Part shown: one piece after another, positions 9,455 through 17,969 of the stretch
Numbering within the stretch: position 1 is the first letter of the stretch
Layout: each line of letters begins with the position of its first letter
Origin: DASUPK01 sp963801055
GTDB taxonomy: Bacteria; Actinomycetota; Thermoleophilia; Solirubrobacterales; 70-9
Assembly: GCA_963801055.1 (NCBI GenBank)
Contig: CAWDDE010000001.1
Location: 124,001 to 188,000 of the forward strand
DNA: 64,000 bases
Direction: 5' to 3'
Position numbers and translations under genes: made by a program
Notes under the pieces: model-generated
The model's input: only the letters and a program-made list of their open reading frames with translations
Database searches by the model: none
What the model was told of the DNA's origin: nothing

Positions 9455-9547
9455 CTCCCTCCGCGCGCATTACCGCACAGGTTCAAAGGGTCAGCGGAGG
9501 GTGTGGGTAGTCCGCTATCTCAGCCCGCTTGCCCGCGAGCCCCCCTG
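9455..9547 (-). promoter_or_regulatory. TPP (thi-box) riboswitch controlling thiZXY
   Basis: On the minus strand, upstream of thiZ, all conserved thi-box blocks occur in order: AGGGGGGCU at about 9538-9547, GCUGAGAU at 9517-9524, ACCCUUUGAACCUG at about 9478-9491 and GGUAAUGCGCGCGGAGGGA at 9456-9474. Thiamine diphosphate binding to such aptamers represses thiamine genes. Here GGAGGG within the last block is the only ribosome binding site for thiZ, with ATG 3 bases after it. Control is therefore probably at translation initiation by the aptamer itself, with no separate expression platform. The element lies between divergent thiZ and the CYTH gene. Confidence 0.93.
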
Positions 9548-9565
9548 TCGGGTCGACTCCCAGTC

Positions 9566-9571
9566 TACGGT
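9566..9571 (+). promoter_or_regulatory. -10 hexamer TACGGT, leaderless start at 9578
   Basis: TACGGT ends 6 bases before ATG 9578 and no ribosome site is present. Confidence 0.5.
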
Positions 9572-9577
9572 GTTCGT

Positions 9578-10039
9578 ATGGAGGTCGAGCGCAAGTTCCT
9601 GGTGCCGGATCCGCCCGATCTGGACGGGACCGAGTCGGATGAGATCGAGCAGGGCTATCTCGCATCGGTGCGGACGGCGAGGTCGGCTTCGCCGCAAGGG
9701 CAGAGCACCGGCTGCTCACCGCGAAGCGCGGATCGGGCCTCTCGCGTGAGGAGGCGGAGGTCGAGCTGGACCGCGAGGACTTTGAGCGAGCTCTGGCCGC
9801 TCACCGAGGGCCGCCGCCTGCGCAAGCGCCGCCACCTCATCCCGCACGGCGAGCTCGAAATCGAGCTCGATGTCTACGAGGGCGATCTCGATGGGCTCGT
9901 GGTGGCCGAGATCGAGTTCGCCTCCGAGGAGGAGGCCCGCGCCTTCGAGCCTCCCGGCTGGATCGGCGAGGAGGTCACAGGCGACGAGCGCTACTTGAAC
10001 GAGACGCTCGCCACGCGGGGAAAGCCCACCAACAGATGA
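9578..10039 (+). CDS. CYTH domain protein (triphosphate tunnel family), compensating frameshifts
   Basis: CYTH enzymes bind triphosphates or polyphosphate in an eight-stranded tunnel. The N-terminal signature ExExK is visible as EVERKFLV. The C-terminal strands LEIELDVYEGDLDGLVVAEIEFASEE are characteristic. Between about 9670 and 9790 the written frame is unlike the family, while another frame reads LLTAKRGSGLSREEAEVEL, which fits, so two indels flank this stretch. The gene is followed by the CHAD gene, and a PPK2 gene lies 6 kb further on, pointing to polyphosphate metabolism (inference). About 153 residues. Confidence 0.85.
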   Translation: MEVERKFLVPDPPDLDGTESDEIEQGYLASVRTARSASPQGQSTGCSPRSADRASRVRRRRSSWTARTLSELWPLTEGRRLRKRRHLIPHGELEIELDVYEGDLDGLVVAEIEFASEEEARAFEPPGWIGEEVTGDERYLNETLATRGKPTNR

Positions 10040-10040
10040 C

Positions 10041-10071
10041 GGGTTGCTCCTCGCTTCCCTGCGGAGCACCC
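10041..10071 (+). terminator. Possible terminator hairpin after the CYTH gene
   Basis: GGGTTGCTCC (10041-10050) pairs with GGAGCACCC (10063-10071), with one bulged T and a 12-base loop. It begins two bases after the CYTH stop. There is no T run, so it may instead stabilise the mRNA. Confidence 0.35.
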
Positions 10072-10136
10072 TTGGATAACTGCGTTTTTACATCGCGGCC
10101 CGTTAGTTACGCACCCATATGTGGGAGGAGTCATAT

Positions 10137-11217
10137 ATGAACCCGTCACGCGAGCAGCTCGAGAAGGCCGCCCGCAGGGCGCTCTCCGAGGCCAAGGATC
10201 CGCGCAAGGCCGCGGGGGTCGTCGCCGCCGGGACGGCCGCGGCCGCGGGGATCGGCATCAGGCGCCTCCGAGGCAGGGACGGAGCCACGTTCGAGTCGGA
10301 CGCCTACCGGCTGCTTGCGCGCGAGCCGGTCGCGGCGGGCATGAAGCGGATCCTCACCGCGCAGGTGGACGACGCGATCGCACAGCTCCGCGGCGAGGCC
10401 GGCACGGAGCCCGCCGACGCGATCCATGAGGCGCGGAAGGACGTCAAGAAGATCCGCTCGGCGCTCCGCCTCGTCCGCGATGCGATCGGAGACGACGTCT
10501 GGCGCCGCGAGAACGACCACTACCGGGAGGCCGCCAGGACCCTGAGCAGCTTCCGGGACGCCGAGATCCTGGTCGAGGCGCTCGATGGGCTGGGTGAGCG
10601 CTTCGGGCCGCCGGCACGAACTCGCTTCGATGCCCTCCGCGCGAAGCTCGACGAGGAGAACCGGGCGGCCCACGACGACGGCTCGGTCGAGCGGGCGATG
10701 ACCGGTGCCGCCGCGCAGCTGGCCGCCGGGCGAGCCAGGATCGAGCTCCTCCCGCTGGAGGGGGACGGCTGGGAGCTGATCGCGCCCGGCCTGCATCGAA
10801 CCTACCGGCGGGGGCGAAAGCGATTGCGCGCGGTGGAAGAGGAAGCCAGCGTCACCAACCTGCACGAGCTCCGCAAGCGGGTCAAGGACCTCTGGTACCA
10901 GCTGCGGCTGATCCGGGACGCCGACAAGCACCTGCTCGGAGACCTGGCGGATCAAGCACACGACCTCTCCGATCACCTCGGCGACGATCACGACCTCGCT
11001 CTGCTGCGCGAGGAGGTGCAGCGACGGCGAACCGCGTTCGCCGATCCCGGCGACCAGCGCCACCTGCTCGAGGAGATCGACCAGCGCCGCGGCGAGCTGC
11101 AGTTCGCGGCGATCTCGCTGGGCGCAGCGCATCTACGCCGACAAGCCGAAGCGCTTCACGAAGCGCCTCGAGAAGCGCTGGGAGGCCTGGCGCGAGCGCG
11201 AGCCGGTCGGGGCGTAG
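10137..11217 (+). CDS. CHAD domain protein, one frameshift near the 3' end
   Basis: CHAD domains are helical, rich in conserved histidines and basic residues, and bind polyphosphate granules. Two half-repeats are visible: IHEARKDVKKIRSALRLVR near residue 100 and LHELRKRVKDLWYQLRLI near residue 245, followed by LSDHLGDDHDLALL. The frame shifts near 11120. The other frame continues IYADKPKRFTKRLEKRWEAW and stops at TAG 11215-11217. ATG 10137 has a good GGGAGGAG ribosome site 7 bases upstream; an ATG at 10119 lies within that site and is unlikely. It is preceded by the CYTH gene. Confidence 0.9.
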
Positions 11218-11278
11218 CCTCTGTCACAGGGGATCGGGCTACCTCGTCTCTGATTCCGAAAGCGGAAAGGAGGCAGTC

Positions 11279-12267
11279 ATGAAGGTGTTCGTAGCTGGAG
11301 CGACAGGCGCGCTCGGGAAGCAGCTCGTGCCGATGCTGGTCAGCCGAGGGCCACGAGGTCACGGGGATGACGAGGACCCCCGCGAAGGAGGACGCTGATC
11401 CGCTCGCTGGGCGCCCGGCCGGCGGTCGCCGACGCTCTCGATCCGGAGGCCGTCGCCCAGGCGGTGGCCGAGGCCGAGCCGGACGCGGTGATCCACGAGC
11501 TCACCGCCATCGACGCCGGCGCGTTCGGCCGCAGCCTGGACAAGATGTTCGCCCAGACCAATCGGCTGCGGACCGAGGGAACCGATCACCTGCTGGCGGC
11601 GGCGCGGGCCGTCGGGGCGAGGCGTTTCATCGCGCAGAGCTTCGCGGGCTGGCCGTTCGAGCGCACCGGCGGCCCCGTCAAGACCGAGGAGGATCCGCTC
11701 GGCTTCAAACCCACCGAAGTCGGTCAGCCGAGACGCTCGGGGCGATCAAGTACCTGGAGCGAGTCGGTCACCGAGGCCGAGGGGATCGAGGGCGTCGCCC
11801 TCCGCTACGGCGGGTTCTACGGCCCCGGGACCTCGATCGCCCTCAACCCGGACGGCGAGCAGGTCGCGATGCTCCGCAAGCGCCGCCTCCCGGTGATCGG
11901 GAACGGCGCCGGGATCTGGTCCTTTGTGCACATCGCGGACGCCGCCGCCGCGACGGCCGCCGCGCTCGACCACGGCGAGCCCGGCGTCTACAACGTCGTC
12001 GACGACGAGCCCGCGACCGCCGTCGGCCATCCTCCCTGACCTCGCGAAGGCGATCGGCGCCGACGCCGCCCCGGCGGATCCCGCGCTGGCTGGGGCGGCT
12101 GATCGCCGGCGAGGGGAATGACGATCATGATGACCGAGGTGCGCGGAGCGTCGAACGAGAAGGCGAAGCGCGAACTCGGCTGGGAGCCCCGCTACCCGAG
12201 CTGGCGGCTGGGCTTCCGCGAGGGGCTCGAGCAGGACAACGAGCGGCCGGTCCGGAGTGCGGCATGA
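11279..12267 (+). CDS. NAD-dependent epimerase/dehydratase (extended SDR), many frameshifts
   Basis: The Rossmann motif is VFVAGATGALGKQL at the N-terminus. Further family marks are PDAVIHELTAID, NRLRTEGTDHLLAAARAVG, RFIAQSFAGWPF and LRYGGFYGPGTSI. GVYNVVDDEPA follows, and in another frame EKAKRELGWEPRYPSWRLGFREGL, the usual SDR end. At least four frame changes (near 11345, 11395, 11725, 12020 and possibly 12110) break the chain. ATG 11279 follows AAAGGAGGCAGTC. TGA 12265-12267 overlaps the ATG of the sigma gene as ATGA, so both belong to one transcript. The substrate is unknown. Confidence 0.82.
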
Positions 12268-13191
12268 ATGAGTCCGAGCTGCTCGAGGATCTCCGACCAC
12301 GCGCCTTCGCGATCGCCTACCGGATGCTGGGCTCGGTGAGCGAGGCGGAGGACGTGGTCCAGGAGGCGCTGATCCGGGTGCACTCGGCGATCGAGCGCGG
12401 CGAGCAGATCTCCTCGCCGCGCGCCTACGTCGCGACGATCACCACGCGGCTGGCGATCGACGAGCTGCGCTCCGCCAGGGCCCGCCGGGAGAGCTACGTC
12501 GGCGAGTGGCTCCCCGAGCCAGTGACCGAGCGCCCTGAGGACGATCCGGCCCGGCAGGCCGAGCTGGCCGACTCCCTCTCGCTCGCCTTCCTCGTCCTGC
12601 TCGAGTCACTGAGCCCGGAGCAGCGGGCCGCGTTCCTGCTCCACGACGTCTTCGACTACGACTACGGACAGGTCGCGGAGATCGTCGGGACAAGCGAGGA
12701 GAACGCGCGGCAGCTCGCCTCACGGGCCCGACGGCATGTGCAGGAGGGCCGCACGCGATTCGACGCCTCGGCGGAGCAGCGGGACGAGCTCGCGGCGAGC
12801 TTCTTCGCGGCTGTCGAGCGCGGCGACTTCGAGGCGCTCGAGGCGCTGCTCGCCGAGGACGTCGAGCTGCACGGCGACGGCGGCGGCATCGCGCCCGGCG
12901 ATCAGGCATCCGGTCTTCGGCCGCGCGAAGGTCGGCCCAGATGCTGCGCAACTGGTGGTCGGCTCGCTGAGCGGATCGGCGGCCTACAGGTTCGCCGGGT
13001 CACCGTGAACGGTCAGCCCGGCGCCGAGTTCCTCGACCCGGACGGGAAGCTGATCAGCGTGCTGGCGCTCGACATCGCCGAAGGGCAGGTCCAGACGATC
13101 CGCTCGATCGTCAACCCGGAGAAGCTCGGCCACCTCGGGCCGGTCGGCGGACGCGAAGGAGCTGTTCGCGCGGATCCGGGGCTCCGAGTAG
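12264..13191 (+). CDS. SigJ-like ECF sigma factor with C-terminal NTF2-like domain, frameshifted
   Basis: Region 2 reads RPRAFAIAYRMLGSVSEAEDVVQEALIRVH and SPRAYVATITTRLAIDELRSARARRESYVGEWLPEP, a pattern specific to the SigJ group. Region 4 is LSPEQRAAFLLHDVFDYDYGQVAEIVGTSEENARQLASRARRHV. The SnoaL-like tail follows as FFAAVERGDFEALEALLAEDVELHGDGGG, then after frame changes near 12905 and 12965 as VTVNGQPGAEFLDPDGKLISVLALD. A last shift near 13148 gives DAKELFARIRGSE and TAG 13189-13191. It is translationally coupled to the SDR gene upstream. In this group the tail is thought to modulate activity without a separate anti-sigma. Confidence 0.88.
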
Positions 13192-13215
13192 TCAGCCGGC
13201 CGCGAGCTTCGTCGG

Positions 13216-13779
13216 TCAGGCGGCTAGCCAGGCCAGGACTTCCGCCGCGTTGCGGTCCGGCGGGAAGACGGGGTAGAAGGCCTTGGCGATCTCGCCGTCG
13301 CGGATGAGGAGGGTGACGCGCTTGTAGAGCGTCATGCTGGCCACGTCGAAGGTGGGCAGCGCGAGCGCCTCCGCAAGCTTCAACTCCGGGTCGCTGAGAA
13401 CGGGGAACTGGAGGTGGACGCGCTCGGCGAACTCGGCCTGGTCCTCCGGTGACTGAGCGCTCAGGCCGCACACCTTCACGCCGCGCTCGGCGAACTCCCC
13501 GTGCAGGTCGCGGAAGGCGCAGCTCTGCGGCGTGCAGCCGCGGGCGCCGGGGATCAGGTCCCAGCCGGGTGGCAGCGGCTCGCCCGGCTTGCCGGTCCGC
13601 GGGTAGACGAAGAGAACGGCGGTGCCGTCGGAGCCGAGCTCGGCCAGGTTCAGTTCCTCCCCGGAGGTGGCGGGGAGCCGCAGGTGAGGCAGCCGATCAC
13701 CTGGAAGGTGATCGCAGGCGCCGTCGTCCTCGGGTACGGGCAGGTCGTCGGGGAGCGTGTAGACGTCGGGGCCGGCCAC
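13216..13779 (-). CDS. Peroxiredoxin of the AhpC/TSA superfamily
   Basis: A thiol peroxidase of 187 residues. The core reads TAVLFVYPRTGKPGEP, then IPGARGCTPQSCAFRDLHGEFAERG, where GCTPQSC carries the candidate peroxidatic and nearby resolving cysteines in a PrxQ-like CX4C arrangement. PVLSDPELKLAEALALPTF and the C-terminal strand VTLLIRDGEIAKAFYPVFPP complete the thioredoxin fold. The GTG start (13777-13779) directly abuts the TGA of the VWA gene, so it is the third gene of the MoxR-VWA-Prx operon. No frameshift is seen. Confidence 0.88.
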   Translation of the reverse strand: MAGPDVYTLPDDLPVPEDDGACDHLPGDRLPHLRLPATSGEELNLAELGSDGTAVLFVYPRTGKPGEPLPPGWDLIPGARGCTPQSCAFRDLHGEFAERGVKVCGLSAQSPEDQAEFAERVHLQFPVLSDPELKLAEALALPTFDVASMTLYKRVTLLIRDGEIAKAFYPVFPPDRNAAEVLAWLAA

Positions 13780-15075
13780 TCAGTCAGCGACCCGCGCGGC
13801 TCCGGCGATCACGTTGACGAAGTTCTCCAGATGCTTCGTCGTCCAGCACTCGAAGGCGCCGTCGCAGTAGGGCTCGTAGGCAGCCATCACGGAGTCGCCG
13901 TAGTTCCAGTAGAGCTTCGGCTCGGGGTTGAGCCAGAAGGTGCGGCCGGCGTGCTCCGCGATCGCGCCGAAGGTTTCCGCGTGCGGCTCGCGGCCGTTCG
14001 TGCGGGCGTCGCCGAGCACGATCACCGTGGAGCGCGGGCCGAGGTCCTCCGCGATCTCCTCGCCAAACTCGAGCCAGACGCGGCCGTAGTCGGTGTAGCC
14101 GGAGACGTCGGCGACACCGCCCTCCGAGGAGACCCGCTCCGAGATCCGCCGGAAGTCGCGCTCGTGCTCGAAGATGTCGGTGACCTCGCTGATCCGCTCG
14201 ATGAAGACGAAGCTGCGCAGCTTGCGGAACGAGTCGTGGAGCGCGTGAAGCACCGAGAGGAAGAAGACGCTCGCCGAGCTCACGGAGGTCGAGACGTCAC
14301 AGAGCACGTAGATCTCCGGCCGCCGCGGGCGCTTCGGCCGGTAGCGCAGCCGCAGCGGCACCCCGCCGGTCTCGAGTGAGGCCCGCATCGTTCGCCGGAC
14401 GTCGACCGTCCGGCCCCGGTTGCGGCCGCGCTGCTCGTGGCCGAGGGTGGCGATCCGCCTCTTGAGCTGGGCGACGGCGCGGTGAACTGCGGCCAGGTCC
14501 TGGGCCGGGCTCGTGGGGAGGGTGCGATCGAGCTCGGCGAGCGGGCGGGAGGGAGGAAGCTTGCCGGTGCGCTCGATCGTCGCCCTCTCGAGCTCTCGGC
14601 GCAGGTAGCGCTCGAACTGCCGGACGCTCTCGGGATCGAGCGCCTGGTCCGAGTCGCCGTCGCGCCGGCCACTCGCCTGCAGTCCGAGGGCGCGCCGAAT
14701 TCGCTGCACGTCGACGCCGATCACGCCCGAACGCTCGCCGCGGCGGCCGAAGGCGGTCATCGCCAGGCGAGCCAGGTCGCGCATCTCACCGTCGTTGCCC
14801 TCGGTGATCGCGCGGCGGATCGCCTCGCTGAGCTCGTCGAGGTCGATCCGATCGCCTGCTCCTTCGAAGCGCTCGTCCTCGATCCCGCGCTCGAGCGCCT
14901 CGGACTCGGTGGCGCGGAAGAAGTGACGGTCGAAGAGCAGCTCGAAGATCCGCCGATCCTCCTGCGACTTCGCGATGGTCGCCGCGAGCGACTCGCGGAA
15001 GTCCCGCTGGTCGGTCCAGCTCACCTCGTCGAGCGCCGCGAATGCGTCGAGGATCTCGGAGGTGCCGACGGCCAC
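13780..15075 (-). CDS. VWA domain protein, CoxE-like
   Basis: Works with MoxR-type AAA+ ATPases as a metal-insertion or complex-assembly adaptor. The helical N-terminal half is followed by a VWA domain from about residue 265. The MIDAS sequence is VLCDVSTSVSS (DxSxS), with YTDYG supplying the Thr and VIVLGDARTNG the later Asp. GTG 15075 is the first in-frame standard start, but the frame is open upstream to about 15110 and encodes SLLAFFEDLRSEG, which looks like the family N-terminus. The true start is therefore probably further upstream, with an indel hiding it. Located between MoxR and the peroxiredoxin. Confidence 0.87.
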   Translation of the reverse strand: MAVGTSEILDAFAALDEVSWTDQRDFRESLAATIAKSQEDRRIFELLFDRHFFRATESEALERGIEDERFEGAGDRIDLDELSEAIRRAITEGNDGEMRDLARLAMTAFGRRGERSGVIGVDVQRIRRALGLQASGRRDGDSDQALDPESVRQFERYLRRELERATIERTGKLPPSRPLAELDRTLPTSPAQDLAAVHRAVAQLKRRIATLGHEQRGRNRGRTVDVRRTMRASLETGGVPLRLRYRPKRPRRPEIYVLCDVSTSVSSASVFFLSVLHALHDSFRKLRSFVFIERISEVTDIFEHERDFRRISERVSSEGGVADVSGYTDYGRVWLEFGEEIAEDLGPRSTVIVLGDARTNGREPHAETFGAIAEHAGRTFWLNPEPKLYWNYGDSVMAAYEPYCDGAFECWTTKHLENFVNVIAGAARVAD

Positions 15076-15112
15076 GCCCTCCGAGCGCAGGTCCTCGAAG
15101 AAGGCGAGCAGG

Positions 15113-16039
15113 CTAGCTCGCGGTTGTGGACATCGGTCCTCGCCGGGTCGGGCTGGGGCCCTCGAGCTTGACCGCGACGCGCTCGGCGACCAGGTCGATG
15201 TCGGAGCGGTGCTTGACCAGGATGCTCATCGAGCTCTCGAAGGTCTCGCGGTCGATGTCGTCGGCGCCGATCAGGAGCAGCGTCCGCGCCCAGTCGATCG
15301 ACTCCGCGATCGACGGCGGCTTCTTCAGGTCGAGCTGGCGGATCATGTGGACGATCTCGACCAGCCGGCGGGCCAGCCCTTCGTCCAGCTCCGGTGCGTG
15401 GAGGCGGACGATCTCCAGCTCGCGCTCAACCGAGGGGTAGTCCAGCCAGAGATAGAGGCAGCGCCGCTTCAGCGCCTCGGTCAGCTCGCGCGAGTTGTTC
15501 GAGGTAAGGACCACGATCGGCCGCGTCCGGGCCTCGATGACGCCGAGCTCGGGGATCGAGATCTGGAAGTCGGAGAGGACCTCGAGCAGCATCGCCTCGA
15601 ACTCCTGGTCCGTCTTGTCGATCTCGTCGATCAGCAGGACGACGGCGTCCTCGGCGCTGATCGCCTCGAGCAGGGGCCGCTCCAGGAGGAACTCCTCGCC
15701 GAAGATGTCGCCCCGGGTCGCCTCCCATGACCCCTCGCCGTCGCCGCTCGACTCGGCCTGGATCCGGAGCAGCTGCTTGCGGTAGTTCCACTCATAGAGC
15801 GCCTTCGCCTCATCGAGTCCCTCGTAGCACTGCAGGCGCACCAGGCGACGGTCGTTGGCCCGCGAGATCGCCTTGGCGAGCTCAGTCTTCCCGACGCCCG
15901 CCGGGCCCTCGACGAGAACGGGCTTGCCAAGCCGCTGGGCGAGAAAGGAGACCAGCGCGGCGGCCTCGTCGGCCAGATAGCCCACCTGGCCGAGACCTTC
16001 GCGGACCTGGGCGACCGACTGCGGCTGAGGCTCCGGCAT
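15113..16039 (-). CDS. MoxR-family AAA+ ATPase
   Basis: A chaperone-like ATPase paired with the VWA protein downstream. Walker A is VEGPAGVGKTELAK, Walker B VVLLIDEIDK, and sensor-1 is in VLTSNNSRELTEALKRRCLYLWLDYPS, a hallmark of the MoxR group. About 308 residues. ATG 16039 has the hexamer TATCAT 7 bases upstream (16047-16052) and no Shine-Dalgarno, consistent with a leaderless transcript. TAG 15113-15115 precedes the VWA coding region by at most a few bases. The CoxD/CoxE resemblance is by family; no CO dehydrogenase genes occur in the window. Confidence 0.92.
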   Translation of the reverse strand: MPEPQPQSVAQVREGLGQVGYLADEAAALVSFLAQRLGKPVLVEGPAGVGKTELAKAISRANDRRLVRLQCYEGLDEAKALYEWNYRKQLLRIQAESSGDGEGSWEATRGDIFGEEFLLERPLLEAISAEDAVVLLIDEIDKTDQEFEAMLLEVLSDFQISIPELGVIEARTRPIVVLTSNNSRELTEALKRRCLYLWLDYPSVERELEIVRLHAPELDEGLARRLVEIVHMIRQLDLKKPPSIAESIDWARTLLLIGADDIDRETFESSMSILVKHRSDIDLVAERVAVKLEGPSPTRRGPMSTTAS

Positions 16040-16046
16040 CTGGGGG

Positions 16047-16056
16047 ATGATAGATA
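16047..16056. promoter_or_regulatory. Overlapping divergent -10 hexamers for MoxR and the small membrane protein
   Basis: On the minus strand TATCAT (16047-16052) ends 7 bases before ATG 16039. On the plus strand TAGATA (16051-16056) ends 7 bases before ATG 16064. The two hexamers overlap by two bases, so the divergent promoters should exclude each other. Neither gene has a ribosome site. Confidence 0.5.
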
Positions 16057-16063
16057 CCGCCGG

Positions 16064-16261
16064 ATGCTCGCCCTTGTCCTGCCCGACTCGCTCGGCCCCT
16101 ATGCGGTGCTGCTCGCCATCGGATTCGCGATCGGCTGGTACGGGCACGGGGCCAAGAACAACTGGGTGGTCGCTTTCGGGATCGTCGTGATCCTGGCCGC
16201 GATCGGTCTCCTCCAGCTTGCCATCGCGACTCACAACGGCAGAGCGCCGACCGGCTTCTGA
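16064..16261 (+). CDS. Small membrane protein, 65 residues
   Basis: Two hydrophobic helices are visible (about residues 13-25 and 34-55), separated by GWYGHGAKNNW, and a short polar tail follows. No family is recognised. Its stop at 16259-16261 is one base before the PPK2 start, so the two genes form an operon. Possibly a small membrane partner, but this is only inference from position. Confidence 0.65.
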   Translation: MLALVLPDSLGPYAVLLAIGFAIGWYGHGAKNNWVVAFGIVVILAAIGLLQLAIATHNGRAPTGF

Positions 16262-16262
16262 C

Positions 16263-17040
16263 ATGGGAGTCCTCGACGATCTCGATCTGAGCAAGCGGCT
16301 CTCGCGGGAGGAGGAACAGGAGAGCCTGCAGCGCGGCTGGCGGCGGCTCTCGCAGCTCCGGCTGACGCTGGGAGGGCTGATCGGAGATCAGCGGCCTTGG
16401 GCCGCCGGTGTGCGTGATCTTCGAGGGGGAGGACGCCTCGGGCAAGGGAGGCGCGATCCGCAGGCTGGTCGCCGAGCTCGACCCCCGCCACGTGCGGGTC
16501 GTCCAGTTCGCGGCGCCGACCCACGACGAGAAGCGCCACCACTTCCTCAGGCGCTTCTGGCCGTCGCTGCCGGGCTGGGGCGGGATGGCGGTCTTCGACC
16601 GCTCCTGGTACGGGCGCGTGCTGGTCGAGCGCGTCGAGGGGTTGGCCACCCGGGCGCAGTGGCTGCGCGCCTACGACGAGATCAACGGATTCGAGCGCAC
16701 CCTCGCCGACGAGGGGATGATCCTGATCAAGTTCTGGCTGCACATCTCGGCAGACGAGCAGCTGAAGCGCTTCAAGAGCCGTGAGAAGGATCCGCTCAAG
16801 GCCTGGAAGCTCACCGACGAGGACTGGCGCAACCGCGAGAAGCGGGATCAGTACAAGCAGGCCGTCGAGGACATGGTCGCCCGGACCAGCATCGAGCCCC
16901 ACGCTCCCTGGCACCTGATCCCCGCCGAGTCGAAGCGCTACGCCCGCGTCGCGGTGATCGACACCGTGAACCGCGAGATCGAGGAGGGGATGCGGCGGCA
17001 TGGGATGAAACCGCCGCCGCCGCTCGACGGCGACGACTGA
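16263..17040 (+). CDS. ppk2: Polyphosphate kinase 2 family protein, one frameshift
   Basis: PPK2 enzymes transfer phosphate between polyphosphate and nucleoside (di- or mono-)phosphates. Visible are Walker A FEGEDASGKGGAIRRL, Walker B-like VFDRSWYGRVLVERVEG, and the lid/C-terminal block SREKDPLKAWKLTDEDWRNR with HLIPAESKRYARVAVI. The N-terminal 45 residues (GVLDDLDLSKRLSREEEQE onwards) are in a different frame, with the change near 16395. Length of about 259 residues equals a single-domain PPK2. The class (AMP or NDP acceptor) cannot be told. CYTH and CHAD genes lie upstream in the window. Confidence 0.9.
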
Positions 17041-17095
17041 TCACGTCTGATTGGAGTAGCCCGTGGCTGTCGCCGGCGCTACCCGCCCGCTGGGC

Positions 17096-17590
17096 TCAAT
17101 CGGGTGGCTGCGGTCGCTTGGCCCGCTCCCGGGGCCGCATCCGCAGGCCGGCCGCGACGATGATCGCGGCGCCGGCAAGTGCGACGAAGATCGCGTAGTG
17201 GAGGTCATAGGGCTCGTCGTGGCCTGCGAGCGTGAACCGGGGCCGGTCCGCCATCCGGTAGAGGACGATCACGGCCGCCCAGGTGCCGGCCGCGACGAAC
17301 AGGGCCCATTCCCGCAGCGGCCTGGGGGGCACGTAGCCGCCCCCGGCCTGCAGCGCCAGGAAGGTGGTGACCGCCGCGATCAGGACGAGCGCCGCCTCGG
17401 CCCAGCCGAACGCCCCGATCCCCGTGAGTACCAGGTCGTTGGAGATCGGCGACTGGTACCAGGGCAGCAGCAGGCTGCCGACCATCACCGCGGCCCCGAT
17501 CACGGCCATTCGCTCGTTGCCGCCCAGGCCGCGGAGGTCGCGCCAGACCCTGCGGAGTGGATGCAGCTCAGTCGAGCGGCTCGCGGCCAC
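17096..17590 (-). CDS. Four-helix membrane protein of unknown function
   Basis: 164 residues with four predicted membrane helices at about residues 28-44, 55-80, 94-112 and 131-149, and basic ends. GTG 17590 overlaps the end of the DUF2203 gene by 23 bases, and an internal ATG at residue 28 is also possible. It is the last gene of the minus-strand operon that begins with the cyclase at 22464. No family is recognised with confidence. Confidence 0.7.
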   Translation of the reverse strand: MAASRSTELHPLRRVWRDLRGLGGNERMAVIGAAVMVGSLLLPWYQSPISNDLVLTGIGAFGWAEAALVLIAAVTTFLALQAGGGYVPPRPLREWALFVAAGTWAAVIVLYRMADRPRFTLAGHDEPYDLHYAIFVALAGAAIIVAAGLRMRPRERAKRPQPPD

Positions 17591-17969
17591 CGTACCCGCC
17601 TTCGAGGTCGTGCCAGTAGGCGACCTCCTCCTCCCCGAGCTCCCAGCAGAGATAGACCTCGCGACCGTCGATCAGCGCCGGGAAGTCGACCAGTCCCCGG
17701 TCGATGTCCCGGAGCACGATCCCGGCCTGCTCGACGGTGTCGATCAGCCGCCTCACCTCGAGGAAGGCGATGCCCACCCGCCTGCCCTGCTCGCCGCCGC
17801 CGTTCGTCGGTGCGGCCTCGGAGAGCGCCTCGTGGGTCTCGGTGTCGGTGAGCTCATCCTTGGCATCCCTCAGCTGGCTGAGGAGTGTGGTCAGCTGAGG
17901 CAGGAGCGCGCTCGCCTCCGCCCTGGTGAAGTGGCGCTCGTGGACGAGTTCCGTGCCCTCGTCGCTCAC
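17568..17969 (-). CDS. DUF2203 family protein
   Basis: Short acidic protein of 133 residues. The family pattern is FTRAEASALLPQL near the N-terminus, VGIAFLEVRRLIDTVEQAGIVLRDIDRGLVDFPAL in the middle and VYLCWELGEEEVAYWHDLEGG at the end. Function is unknown in the family. GTG 17967-17969 overlaps the EVE gene stop by four bases (GTGA), indicating translational coupling. Confidence 0.85.
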   Translation of the reverse strand: MSDEGTELVHERHFTRAEASALLPQLTTLLSQLRDAKDELTDTETHEALSEAAPTNGGGEQGRRVGIAFLEVRRLIDTVEQAGIVLRDIDRGLVDFPALIDGREVYLCWELGEEEVAYWHDLEGGYGGREPLD

